NCBI GenBank assembly: GCA_950295325.1 | Contig: OX485804.1 | Span: forward strand, 49,354,001 to 49,402,428 | Length of the DNA stretch: 48,428 nucleotides | Direction of reading: 5' to 3' | Source: Polytrichum commune | Taxonomy: Eukaryota; Streptophyta; Polytrichopsida; Polytrichales; Polytrichaceae | Part shown: piece by piece, positions 34,441 to 44,398 of the stretch | Layout: each line of letters begins with the position of its first letter | Position numbering within the stretch: position 1 is the first letter of the stretch | The notes under the pieces: model-generated | Databases searched by the model: none | Told to the model about the DNA's origin: nothing | What the model saw: the letters and a program-made list of their open reading frames with translations, nothing else | Position numbers and translations under genes: made by a program

Positions 34441-36187
34441 TCATCTTTCAATTTAGTTTAGTGGTTGCCATCGTCTAAGGAATGCACACATGACCTAATA
34501 CATCCGTAGTAGCCCATTCCCCAAGTCTTATGCTTAGTTAACATACCCCTCATTGGCCCTTGCTCTCATAAGTTGATTCTGGCTATTTAAGTTCTAAATA
34601 TCTATGTTGGGTCCTCACACTCCTTATGACCACAATTGGAACAAGGCTCACATAGAGTACGCATTCAGCTCTTGGAGTTCATATGTGCATAGTCTCCAAT
34701 ATACAGCAGTTTTAAGGTGTGCATATATTTGCAGTCACTCGCGGCCTCTTCATGTACAGCCTGTCAATGATCATGACCTATTTCCTAGAATGACACATAC
34801 TTTTAGCTTCCTGAGCAGTTTGAAAAGTTCTTGAGGTTTGTTTTGAATCAACATAACCTGTTGTCTACGTTAGCTAGTGCTGGTTCTAACTCCTATACTC
34901 AATAATGCTTCAAGTGCAGCTTATACTGGTTGGTAAGCACATCACACCCTTCCAATTAAGCAATCCAGAACAGTTCTTCCAAAGATAAAAAGCTTGGTTG
35001 TACTCTCCACAAAAGTACCCAAGTCCTATGTCCTATATTCATAAAAGCAATGCCAGTTTTCAATCACAAGGGCTGGGACTCACCATCACTCTTGTGATCT
35101 ATGTAAGGATCAATGAAATCTTCAGTAGGTATCTCTCAATAGCAACTTGAGTCAGCAGCAACTTGATTATGCAGGACCAGGTAAGTGATGGGTAACACCT
35201 CTCATTAGCTCCTTGATCCATGAGCTAATAAAAAATGTTAGTTCCTTTCACATGAAAAAAACAACTGCTTCCCTCCTAACATAGCGTTTGGATAAATTAG
35301 GAGAAGTCATCACTAGAATACTAGCCCAAACCCTTGGATGAGCTCCTGACTTATGCTTGTAGGACAACTCTAACAAATTTCAATAAGGTACAAAAAAGAT
35401 CACAAGCAAGCTGTCAAGCACCCACAACTTCCACTTGAAGGCTTCCCAAGCTCATTACACCTAATGCATTACAAGACCATCCAAAGGTATCCAATCTACA
35501 GGATTACAACAGGAATTTTATACTTGTTTTTTTTATTTTAAAAGTCTCTGGGTTGATTTGAGGACTCGTGTGAGGACTTGAGGGGATATTCCACAAGCAT
35601 TTGTCACCAAAACTAATTGCAATACCTCAGACTATGCAATCAATATTGTCAGCACCATTGAGAGAATTCATAAGCTTGGAAGATGCTCTTTCTTTGTACA
35701 GCCATGTCACTTTTTCTTGAGACCTAAGAATAAGCCCAGAGATGAGAAAATTGATGTTTACCATCACATTGCATTGCACCATTGCAACAAACGAAGATGT
35801 ACATGGCACTTCCCAGGGTTAATGCGCTCTATTGGAAGAACTAAACCTAGGAATTGTCTTAGTGTCCAGAACCAGGTCAATTTACTGTTAACTACATCAA
35901 CACAGTAAAAGAAGGCACACGTGGAAACTCTAGTCTCTTCAAATCACAATTTCATGGCACACATTGATAGCATCTTTTAGTAGTATGTTTAGCCACTAGG
36001 AAACCTTCAGCTTCGAAGATTTGACCATGTAAGCTGAAAATGCGTGCATGCACCTCCTCCTTTCAGAAGATGGATGTTCTGATCGCCAGTGAAACAAAAA
36101 TAGACTGCACAAGTTATGCACAACTGCTTGGAAAGGAGAGTACATTGGTGTTGCCATTGAGTACTTGTCTCAGACGACAAGGCAAGG
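34441..36187. other. gene-free interval between convergent genes
   Basis: No exon with recognisable homology on either strand. It includes the expected 3' UTR of the minus-strand RPB11 gene at its right end. Confidence 0.45.
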
Positions 36188-38846
36188 CTAGTAGTATTCT
36201 GCCTGTTTCTGGTTTGTCTCTTGCTGCACAAACAAGAGAAAAGTTATCAGTAAAACATACCAATAGCTCTTAAACCTTGTATATCAAACCCTTTATCATG
36301 AATATAAGTTTAGATGATGCAACAGTGGACAACTCTTCTAGCTTCCTATGGCTGAACCTTTCTACATCAGCATTCAGCAAGCTAGAAATGCTTTAAAACC
36401 ACAAGTAAGAAATGACAAATTCTTTTCTTGAGAGAACTTGGTACCTCAAATGCAGCCTTCAGGTGATCAAGTTCCTTTGTCAAATCAGTAATGGCAAGAT
36501 TGTAAGCTTGCATAGGGGAAGATTGACTGGTTGTTTGAATCTGCAGTAACCAAATAAGACATCAATTAAGGAAAATGTAGGGTCAAGATAGAACCTAAAC
36601 AACATTTGATCATGAAAAACGAGAGTGGACAAATTAGACAGTGCACCATGCAAAATAAGAGACCTTCTATCTTGAGGTAAAGCAATACAAAAGCTACAGT
36701 CAAAATCAGGAAAGTCAGAGAGACCAGGATTTACTCGTACACATCATAAGGACACCTTCAGAACACTCCAAGACTAACACAGAATTTTTAAAAAAAAAAT
36801 AGTGATAGACAAAACCCTTCACCTTAACAACAATCTTATATTGCAGGGGATGGGGTAGCTTGTAACCAGCAAATAGAACACTGGGATCCCGGTGTAGCTG
36901 CCTGCCATCACACAATAGCAAAAATGGATACTCATTACAGACCAAGTTGCGTTCCAACCATCTCTTTGAACCCACAAGCATTCCAATTTCAGAAAAATAT
37001 TGAGGAGCACATTGCCTCCCAGACATGTTTTCTGTCTTCCACAGTAGGCACTGTCTCTCAAATAAAAGAACAGATTTCAGAAGGCAGGCCCATCAATCAC
37101 AAATGCTTCTTCAGGTATAGAGAAAAATGGAGGTTATTTAACAGAAACTTCCACATGACATGTCCCAATCAAGAAGGCATGCCTTCCACCTATTTGCTCT
37201 TGTTCGCACGTTCCATTTGGTCATTACCAGGCTAAAACTATGATAACCAGTTTCAATGATGCCAAGTCCATCGATTTTACCCTGAACTTCAGAGAAGAAT
37301 TACATATTCACCACAACTCAGTGCATTCAATTTTGCAAAGAATCATAAATCCCTTGTTGATTCATCTCCAATCTATTGTTCATGAGTCAAAGAATCCTTA
37401 ACCCCTAACCCTAGAGTGGGTGGTAAGAGTAAACCATCCATCACAAAATCCTAGAGGGCATGCAGGCATGGAAGTCATACATGTGAATGGTCTCTTAAGA
37501 ACAAGAACAGATTTCAAAAGGCGGACCATCATTCACATCCCTCAAATACTTCTTCAGGAATAGAGAAAAAAAGGAGATTATTTTAGGAGAAACTTCCACA
37601 TCAACACATCAAATCAAGATGGCATGCCTTCCACCAAATTTGCCTCGGTTGGCACATTCCATTTGGTCAATACCAAGCTAGTATTCTGATAACCAATTTT
37701 GATGATGCCAGTCCGTTAATAAAATTCCTCCACCGCTAAGTGTATTCAATTTTGCCAAGAATTATTAATCCCCTGTCATTTCCTCTCCAATATCGTGTTC
37801 ATGAATTGTAAAACCCTAAACCCCTACCCACCAGAGTGAATTGCAAGAGGAAAGTATCCATCACAGAATACTAGAGAGCATGAAGGCATGGAGGTCATAC
37901 ATGCGAATGGTCTCTTAACAAGTAGATTTCAGACGGCAGGCCATCATTCATTTTGACAAGAATTTTAATACCCAGATTATTCCTACATGGGAAGTCAAGT
38001 AAATTGGGCCCTCCAACCCACGAGCAGTGGCAATAAAGCCACAACCTCGTGTTATTTCCTCTCCAATCTCTTGTTCATGAGTCAAAGAACCCTAAACCCT
38101 AATCACCAGAGTGCACATCACGAACTTCTGGAGGCAATATTATCATGTCAAAACAATAAGATGTTGAAATAACATTATAAAGTTATGATTGAATGCATCA
38201 TAATAGAATGACTTTCTTTACTTTTTCTTATTCAAACATATGCCACATTGTGCTACTACCAAGCATATTGTTACATAAGAAATTACATACTATAAGAAAT
38301 TTACATTATAGACCACTAGGTATGATTTTAATGTAAACAATTACATAATATACCACCTTGTGAAATTTGTGATGTATGGCAAGAGGAAAGAATCCATCAC
38401 GAAATGCTAGAGGATGTGAAGAGCGTGGAGGTCATACATGCGAATGACATTGCCAATAGTGTGATCCTCTCGCTGCACGGTAAACGTCGCAGCATTCATA
38501 ACCTTCATGTCCCTTTCATATGCCACCCTGCAAGAAACACCCAAAGAGCCTAATTCTTAAAGATTGAAAAAGTCTACACAGGATGGTGATATCCGACACA
38601 CATCGAGGAAATTGTTGCATCCAGAAGAAGCTGGCATCCAGCATTTTCCAATCATCAGTAAACAGATTAAACCTCCAAAGAAATTCCAAAATAACTCAAC
38701 CGGGTTAACTAAACTGTACAGAATGAGGATTGCAGCATCGAAGCAGCATGCGCATGACGAATACTGATGGAAATTGAGCTGTTCCGGTCTCACTTTTTCA
38801 TGCCCTCGGGCACCACAAAGCGCTCATATCGATCCGGAGCATTCAT
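36188..38846 (-). CDS. RPB11: RNA polymerase II subunit RPB11 (five exons)
   Basis: RPB11 pairs with RPB3 in the nucleus to form the alpha-like platform on which Pol II assembles. Exons on the minus strand: 38846-38794, 38527-38438, 36901-36823, 36540-36445 and 36223-36188. All introns are GT-AG, the frame stays open, and the total is 117 residues, the usual RPB11 length. The start is [15 protein letters not shown], with an in-frame TGA at 38867-38865 upstream. Exon 2 gives NAATFTV and the family signature REDHTIGN (37-44). Exon 3 gives [17 protein letters not shown] (57-67) and YKIVV. Exon 4 gives [13 protein letters not shown] and the C-terminal helix. Exon 5 is only 11 codons ([11 protein letters not shown]) plus a TAG stop. 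Its acceptor follows a strong pyrimidine tract, but the residues are poorly conserved in the family, so this exon is the least certain part. The short exons make the gene easy to miss. It is distinct from the Pol I/III paralogue (RPC19/AC19), because the N-terminus matches RPB11. Confidence 0.9.
37055..38446. repeat. intronic tandem repeat, unit ~420-437 bp, inside RPB11 intron 2
   Basis: Units begin near 37060, 37495 and 37912, with AGATTTCA.A.GGC.G.CCATCA, and run through GGCATGCCTTCCACC, TTCCATTTGGTCA, a telomere-like AACCCTAAACCCCTA stretch and TCCATCAC. The first two are about complete; the third is partial and its tail reappears at about 38389-38446. Unit ends contain AGTCATACATGTGAATGG (37473-37490) and GGTCATACATGCGAATGG (37893-37910). 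These are copies of the true exon 2/intron 2 border (38431-38446). Confidence 0.85.
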
Positions 38847-38990
38847 ATTGCCTCCTTTTGTAAATCACCCTCCTCGATTTGGAATTCTCAACTTCTCAAG
38901 CAACCTTTAGTGTAAGCTCCTTGCAAATTGGAGTGTGGCGAAAACGTCTGTTCTGACGGACGTTCCGAGTGCGAGAACAGAGTTGTTCCG

Positions 38991-38999
38991 AAACCCTAA
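38991..38999. promoter_or_regulatory. telo-box (AAACCCTAA) upstream of RPB11
   Basis: AAACCCTAA lies about 145 bp upstream of the RPB11 start codon. In flowering plants the telo-box is common near the transcription starts of ribosomal-protein and other housekeeping genes. A role here is inferred from motif and position only. Confidence 0.45.
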
Positions 39000-39093
39000 T
39001 AACTCCCTTCGTCTTCTTAATCATTCATCTGTTTTCGGATGAGAACATTTCATTCATCTGAATATCATCCATACGAGCTATTTCTTGCGCCCG

Positions 39094-40060
39094 TTGACCA
39101 CACTATTTCTTACATCGTCCTAAATTAGCATACATCTTTAAATTTTTAATTTTGATGTTCACATTTAGATCAAGTGTTATTATTTTATTATTCCTTTTAC
39201 TATATTAATATGAAACACAAATGCATAACATTACTCAATAGGGTAAAGGTTTTTCTATATCATTAGGTTGACACTATAACTTGGAGTGTAAAATTTGTGA
39301 AATGTTGTGATTATACTCCTAGGATTCCATGGCCCATCTAACCGAAGGTGGTTATTAACTAATTTTGTGTGGTGTGGGTCACAAAATTGTAATGTATCAT
39401 AATTAGTGTCATGTTCAAAACTTGAGCAAGTCGAGCAAAACTTTAATCAGTCAACCTTAGCTCCTCTATGCACGGTCTAGCTGCACATCCGAGTTAAGGT
39501 TCTGGTTAGAGTACATAACCACTCAAATTAGTTATATTATGCCCGCACTGCCTAGTTAAGAGAATTAGCTAACTTATGAGGCAGCTAACCTAAATGAGAG
39601 CTAATCCATCTCACAGCCACACCACCTAGTTAAAATTGAGTTTTAAACAAAAGCTATCAAACTAGAAGGGCGCTAACTATTGAGACCTTGCTTTAGTGAA
39701 GACATCTTAACTCATCCATACCCCTAATGCTAACTAACTTTTACAAATGAGTAGCCCAAGTCCCGCCTTTCATTTTCACCATCTCTTCTCCATTCCACTA
39801 CAAGGTGGACCACACTATTTCTTACAATGTCCTAAATTAGCATATTTTTATAAATAAAAAATATTTGATGATAAAAAATATTAAATGTATTTTCAGTGTC
39901 CAAATTTAGATGAATAATATTTTTTTTTATTAAAATCACAATGAAATACAAATGGTGTGGAGCATAAAAGTATAATATATCTTAATTAGTGTCATGCTCA
40001 AAACTTGGGCAAGTTGAGCAAAAGTTTGGTTGATCAACCTTAACTCCTCTCTTGAATTGG
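39094..40060. repeat. pair of diverged direct repeats ~710 bp apart
   Basis: GACCACACTATTTCTTACA begins copies at about 39096 and 39808. They continue through CCTAAATTAGCATA and, further on, through AATTAGTGTCATG.TCAAAAC and TTGAGCAAG.. (39400-39470 and 39985-40050). The copies differ by indels. It is non-coding and upstream of RPB11. It looks like two insertions of one AT-rich element; TIRs were not found. Confidence 0.65.
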
Positions 40061-41680
40061 TCAACCTGTGGTTTAGAATGGCACATGAACCATATGCTTG
40101 CAAAATAATCATGGGTGGACCTGATTCTTGCAATATGGTGAGCCTAGATTCTTGTAACAATTGTTTTTATAAATTTGTATTCAATAATCCATAAATCCCA
40201 ATGATAGATGTGATCTTTGTGTGCATAACATAACTTGTTCAAATGTTTTTGAAGTTGATTGGAATTACATAGAGTGTCTAAGTCTTAGGCTAAAAGCTTA
40301 ACATATTCTTTGTAGAAGTCATCAGTAGCCACTTGTTATGGCCAAAGCCATCGATGGCTTGCCCTTGTATATGCAATCCCAAAATAAGTAGCCAACAATG
40401 CATCAAACAATTGAAAATTAGCCAAGTCCCATGTTTCACACCTTTCAAAATTTCTCAGGGCCATGGATTTGTGATTATACTAAACATTCCACCTCTCACA
40501 TACACCCTCCATGAAGATTCCAATTATAAGGAACTTCCAATCCGAGGTGGAAGCCAAGTCACCATTAGGGAACCAACTGTAAATATTAGGTGGCAACCCA
40601 CTTCGGATCCAGATTGCAATCAGGGTTTCATATTTTGTACAATCTTTTTTTTAAATGAATATTTTCAGTTAGGAAACCTTTCTTATTGTATGTGTGTTCA
40701 TTTTAATTTTAATTTTTTAAAGTTATATGTCACACGCTCATCAAGAGTTGTTGCCAAATATTAACATGGGCCCAAACCGAAGGATGCACAAATGGTGGCA
40801 TAGATTGTTCATGCACACAATAAACACTTCTTTTAGTGAACTCTTGGACTATGTATAAAAAGAACATAGAAATGAAGGGGTGAAAATATGTATGTCTCAT
40901 CTTAATTTCAATCATGCTATTGCCAAAAAAACTAACATCTTTTGGAAAACCTTGTGCATAAACATGTACTCGCGAGTGTGGGGGTAATTAATCCACACAA
41001 CTTCCACTACTCTATGATGTGGAGTGACACTATTGAATATATAGTTGAATATATTGAATATCATCATCCAAAAATAAGAAAAATATAAAGTTTTCACAAG
41101 CTGCCCCTACATGGGAAGTGCAACTTTGCAACCTTAGGATCTTCTCGGATTTTTCCGGAACGATGTGCTTTTTCCAACACCACATAGAGCTTCAAATTGA
41201 GAACCCGGCTTTCTAGCTTGATTGTGAAAAAGCTATCACAAGCTATCACAATTTGTCCGATGTCCAATGAATGTAGCAATAGATAGGAAATTTCAATATC
41301 CATCGGCACACATCCCGCAACAATAAAGGGTTAATAGTGTTGACCGCACAAAATTTTGATTTACTTGGTAGGTGAGTTAGGATGGAGAACATTATAGTTA
41401 TTTATAATCCTTGATACACAAAGTTCATTATTCTTGGGGTAAAGGTCAATGTCATGAGTTATCAGTGGGTCCAAAAGTCTATGCATGTGTTTCAAGTGTC
41501 CTAAGACTTCATATTCAACTTGACTAATTCAGGTGAAACACTATCACTAAATACTATTAGAATGGAATGGCTAATAATAGTCGAATGATCTTATGTGTTT
41601 CTTTCATCTTCAAATAAGTTTAAATCTTTATGCAATCTTGAAATGCACACCACAAGAGTTAGATGGGCCCAACTAAAATA
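40061..41680. other. gene-free stretch
   Basis: No recognisable exon. The frame at 40333-40764 is open but has no family resemblance and no plausible codon pattern. AT-rich. Confidence 0.45.
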
Positions 41681-42890
41681 TGTGCTTATGTGTTAGGACC
41701 CATTTGTTCAAGGACTGCCCACCTCCCTAAAAGCTTGACCAACCAATCATCAACTAAACGTAACAACAAATAACCTAAACCTCCATATGTCTATCATAAC
41801 ATTCACTTTGTCACCTTCAAACATGTTATGTTGGCTCATATACACAATATAGGTTACCACACAATTATAGTAATGTTACGTAGAATAAGGTGTAAGCTTG
41901 ATTCATGCCACACTGTTGGATCTACCTCCTAGTGAGGAAATTTAACCACCTCACACAAATTTCATCCACATCAACTCGTGTTTGGATTGACTAACACCAA
42001 GTTCTAGCATCATGCCACTTTGAGTCCAACTTGGAGAGAACAATTGTGCATCATTGAAGAATGTTATAAAACTTTTGAGACTTTTTAACCCTTAAGCATT
42101 TGAGAAGTGTAGGCTGAGCCTCTCATCCACAAAACATGTGTGTAAACTACATACTTCCATTACAAGCTAATTGTATAAAAATTGCATGATTTGAAATTTA
42201 CTTATTCTTCAATCGCATTTTACGAATTGGTTTAGTAGCTTGAAGTTTTGATTCCATGATTTTAAATACATAACATGAATGCCCTTGGATATATACATAC
42301 TTTGCATTTCGATCATCGATGTCACATATAGTATGTAAATATTTTATCCCATGATATAAGCAATGTACTTAAAGGAGTTCCAAACCCCCATAAACCGAAA
42401 GCTACTTTCAAGACTTGGTGAGGCCCATGGAAATTGTGTATAAGTCATACATTGTGTTGTTACTTCCTACGAGGGTTAAGATTAAACGGTATTCTTTCAA
42501 ATATGTACATTTTAGGTTGGGCTATCTATCCATGTGTGAGAACCCATTCACCCACCTTCCTAAAAGAGGTGAAAGTTTGACCAACCAATCCTCGGGATGC
42601 CATGCACATTCTTGTCACTTTGCCTTGTCTAATCTCGTTCCACAAATACCATATGATAACATTAATGGCAAGTAATCACATGATAGCATTATAATGTAGA
42701 GTATGATGTTAGCTTCATTCATGCCACACAATTGGATCCTACTTCATAGAGAGGTTACCTTAACCACCTCTCACAAAAACCGTCCACATTGTTTCATATT
42801 CAAACTGAGTAACACCATATTCTAGCATCACAATGCTTTGATTCCGGCTTGCAGAGAACAATTGTCCATGTGCCGAAGAATGTTATAGGA
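41681..42890. repeat. direct repeat pair, ~380 bp each, period ~840 bp
   Basis: Copy 1 (41681-42072) and copy 2 (42525-42890) share AAAGCTTGACCAACCAATC or a close variant, TTCATGCCACAC, ACCACCTC.CACAAA, TCTAGCATCA and GAGAACAATTGT, followed by GAAGAATGTTATA. A third, partial copy lies at about 43322-43436 (GAGAACCCATTGCACCC, AAAGCTTGACCAACCAATC). The copies are diverged and non-coding. Confidence 0.75.
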
Positions 42891-43782
42891 GCATGATCAC
42901 ACATTGTACACCAAATGCTAACACAAAGGGGTGCTAAATTGGGTAACATTATTTTAGAGGGGAGTAGTCTCATTATATGTCCCACACGCTCACTCTACAT
43001 GAAGCTTCATAAACCATGGGTCCCATGATCAAAACTGATGTCTTACAATGCATGGGTCTTTACATAGAAACAATTTGAAGCTAACAAAATATTTTATTTG
43101 GTCAAAGAATGTGAGGTATTGATAGTTGATTCTCTTATAGAGGAATTGAAAGTTGGGCCGTAATATACCCAAATTGTTCTGTCCTTGTTAACGGAATTAT
43201 AGTGGTTAGGCCTGACGTGTGAGTCCAACTCCCAAGCTAAACCCGACATACACTCTTCCAATCCAGGACGTTATGTGAAGAACCACAAATGTGAACATGC
43301 TCCAATTCTTTTGAAACGTTTGAAGGGTTAAAAAGGGTTTCTTCCCAAAGTGTACATTTTGGAGCCTACTATCTACTTTATGTGCGAGAACCCATTGCAC
43401 CCACCTTTCTAAAAGCTTGACCAACCAATCAATACGAAGATGATACGTGGCAGGCAATTGCTTGCTTTGCCGTCCTGAAATCCATCCAACGGAGATGCAC
43501 AAGAACGGTAGTTCGCTACCGATCGATGGTTGGTGAATCGGAATTGTGGAAGATCCGGCTTGCATTTGTTTCGTGTGTGCGGACTCGCTCGAAGTTACAG
43601 TTGACTCCGGCGGATCAAAAGGCAGCAAAGCAAAGTGCATTCAATCTGAGGCTGTGCTCCCAGGAGTGATGCCCTTCATTCATTCAAGTGCAAATGGCAA
43701 TGCGGCGAATGGAAAGCGGCAGCCAGAAACACCTCACACGGGCCGCGTCAGGCATAAAAAAGGGTATAATCACAGCACCTTT
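42891..43782. other. gene-free stretch with third partial direct repeat
   Basis: Apart from the partial repeat at 43322-43436, no feature is recognisable. A 144-codon minus-strand frame (43206-43640) runs through that repeat and has no family resemblance. Confidence 0.45.
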
Positions 43783-43804
43783 GGGATGGGATGGGATGGG
43801 ATGG
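43783..43804 (+). repeat. (GGGAT)4 microsatellite, G-quadruplex-capable
   Basis: Four GGG runs spaced by AT, followed by GG. This fits the standard G3+N1-7 quadruplex pattern on the plus strand. It lies about 600 bp upstream of the serine racemase start codon. Confidence 0.85.
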
Positions 43805-43937
43805 ATCTGTTGTTCTTTTGCACATGAATCCGACATCGTTGGATAACTCACCAAACTGTTTCGGGACTGTTTCTGGACTCTGGAGCATCAACCTTGAGTC
43901 ACTTATCTGGAACCTACATAGGTGGGTGGTGGCCCCG

Positions 43938-43963
43938 CCCCCCTTCCCTTCCCTTCCCTTCCC
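43938..43963. repeat. (CCCTT)n microsatellite, G-quadruplex-capable on the minus strand
   Basis: A CCCC-CCCTT-CCCTT-CCCTT-CCC tract. The minus strand has at least four GGG runs in quadruplex spacing. It lies about 440 bp upstream of the serine racemase start codon. Confidence 0.85.
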
Positions 43964-44130
43964 ATTCCTTTTTTTAACAAAAATGAAATAAAAAAACTCG
44001 TGCTAGCCAGCAGCGCACTGTTGATGGTTCCAACGATTTAAACGTGCGCGAAATTTGTGCAGAATGATGATTGATTCCACTGTCACACAGATAAATAGGC
44101 CTCCGCTCTGAAGCGGATTGTGATTTCATC

Positions 44131-44373
44131 AGCTTCTTCCCCGAGTGCACTAAATTCCCCAATCGGTTGATGCCCAGTCGTTTCGGGATCAGCATTTGCA
44201 GGGTGTGAGGTTTCGGTAGCAGTGTGGAGCAGCTTATAGTGTTTACTGTATACCAATTTCAGCTTCCTGAGCGCACTAACTTAATTTAGCTCACATTTGA
44301 ACTTCCCCAATTGTTGTCGCTCAGACGTTTCGAGCTCAGCATTTGTTGCAGGGGCTAAGGTTTCGCTATAGTG
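44131..44373 (+). repeat. tandem duplication in the serine racemase leader/promoter
   Basis: Copy 1 (44131-44225) and copy 2 (44261-44373) both run AGCTTC.T...G.GCAC, TTCCCCAAT, a CGTTTCG core followed by TCAGCATTTG, and end GTTTCGCTATAGTG or GTTTCGGTAGCAGTG. The period is about 130-148 bp. Copy 2 ends only 25 bp before the ATG, so the duplicated block is very probably in the 5' leader or core promoter. Confidence 0.8.
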
Positions 44374-44398
44374 TTTGTGCAACAAACATTCTCGGGTG

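Noticed and set aside
36007-36064. Alternative last exon of RPB11 after the acceptor at about 36064
   Set aside because: It would give a longer, unrelated tail. The exon at 36188-36223 has a better pyrimidine tract and gives the expected family length.
37397-38103. Telomere-like AACCCTAAACCCTAA stretches
   Set aside because: Only one to two units each, and they recur as part of the intronic tandem repeat; this is not an interstitial telomere array.
40333-40764. 143-codon plus-strand open frame
   Set aside because: No family resemblance, no ATG start (it opens at TTG), and AT-rich repeat-like context.
43206-43640. 144-codon minus-strand open frame
   Set aside because: It runs through a partial direct repeat, shows no domain or conserved motif, and has no splice-bounded partner exons.
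44375-44398. Upstream TTG as the serine racemase start
   Set aside because: Plant nuclear genes start at ATG. The first in-frame ATG after the TAG at 44369 is at 44399.
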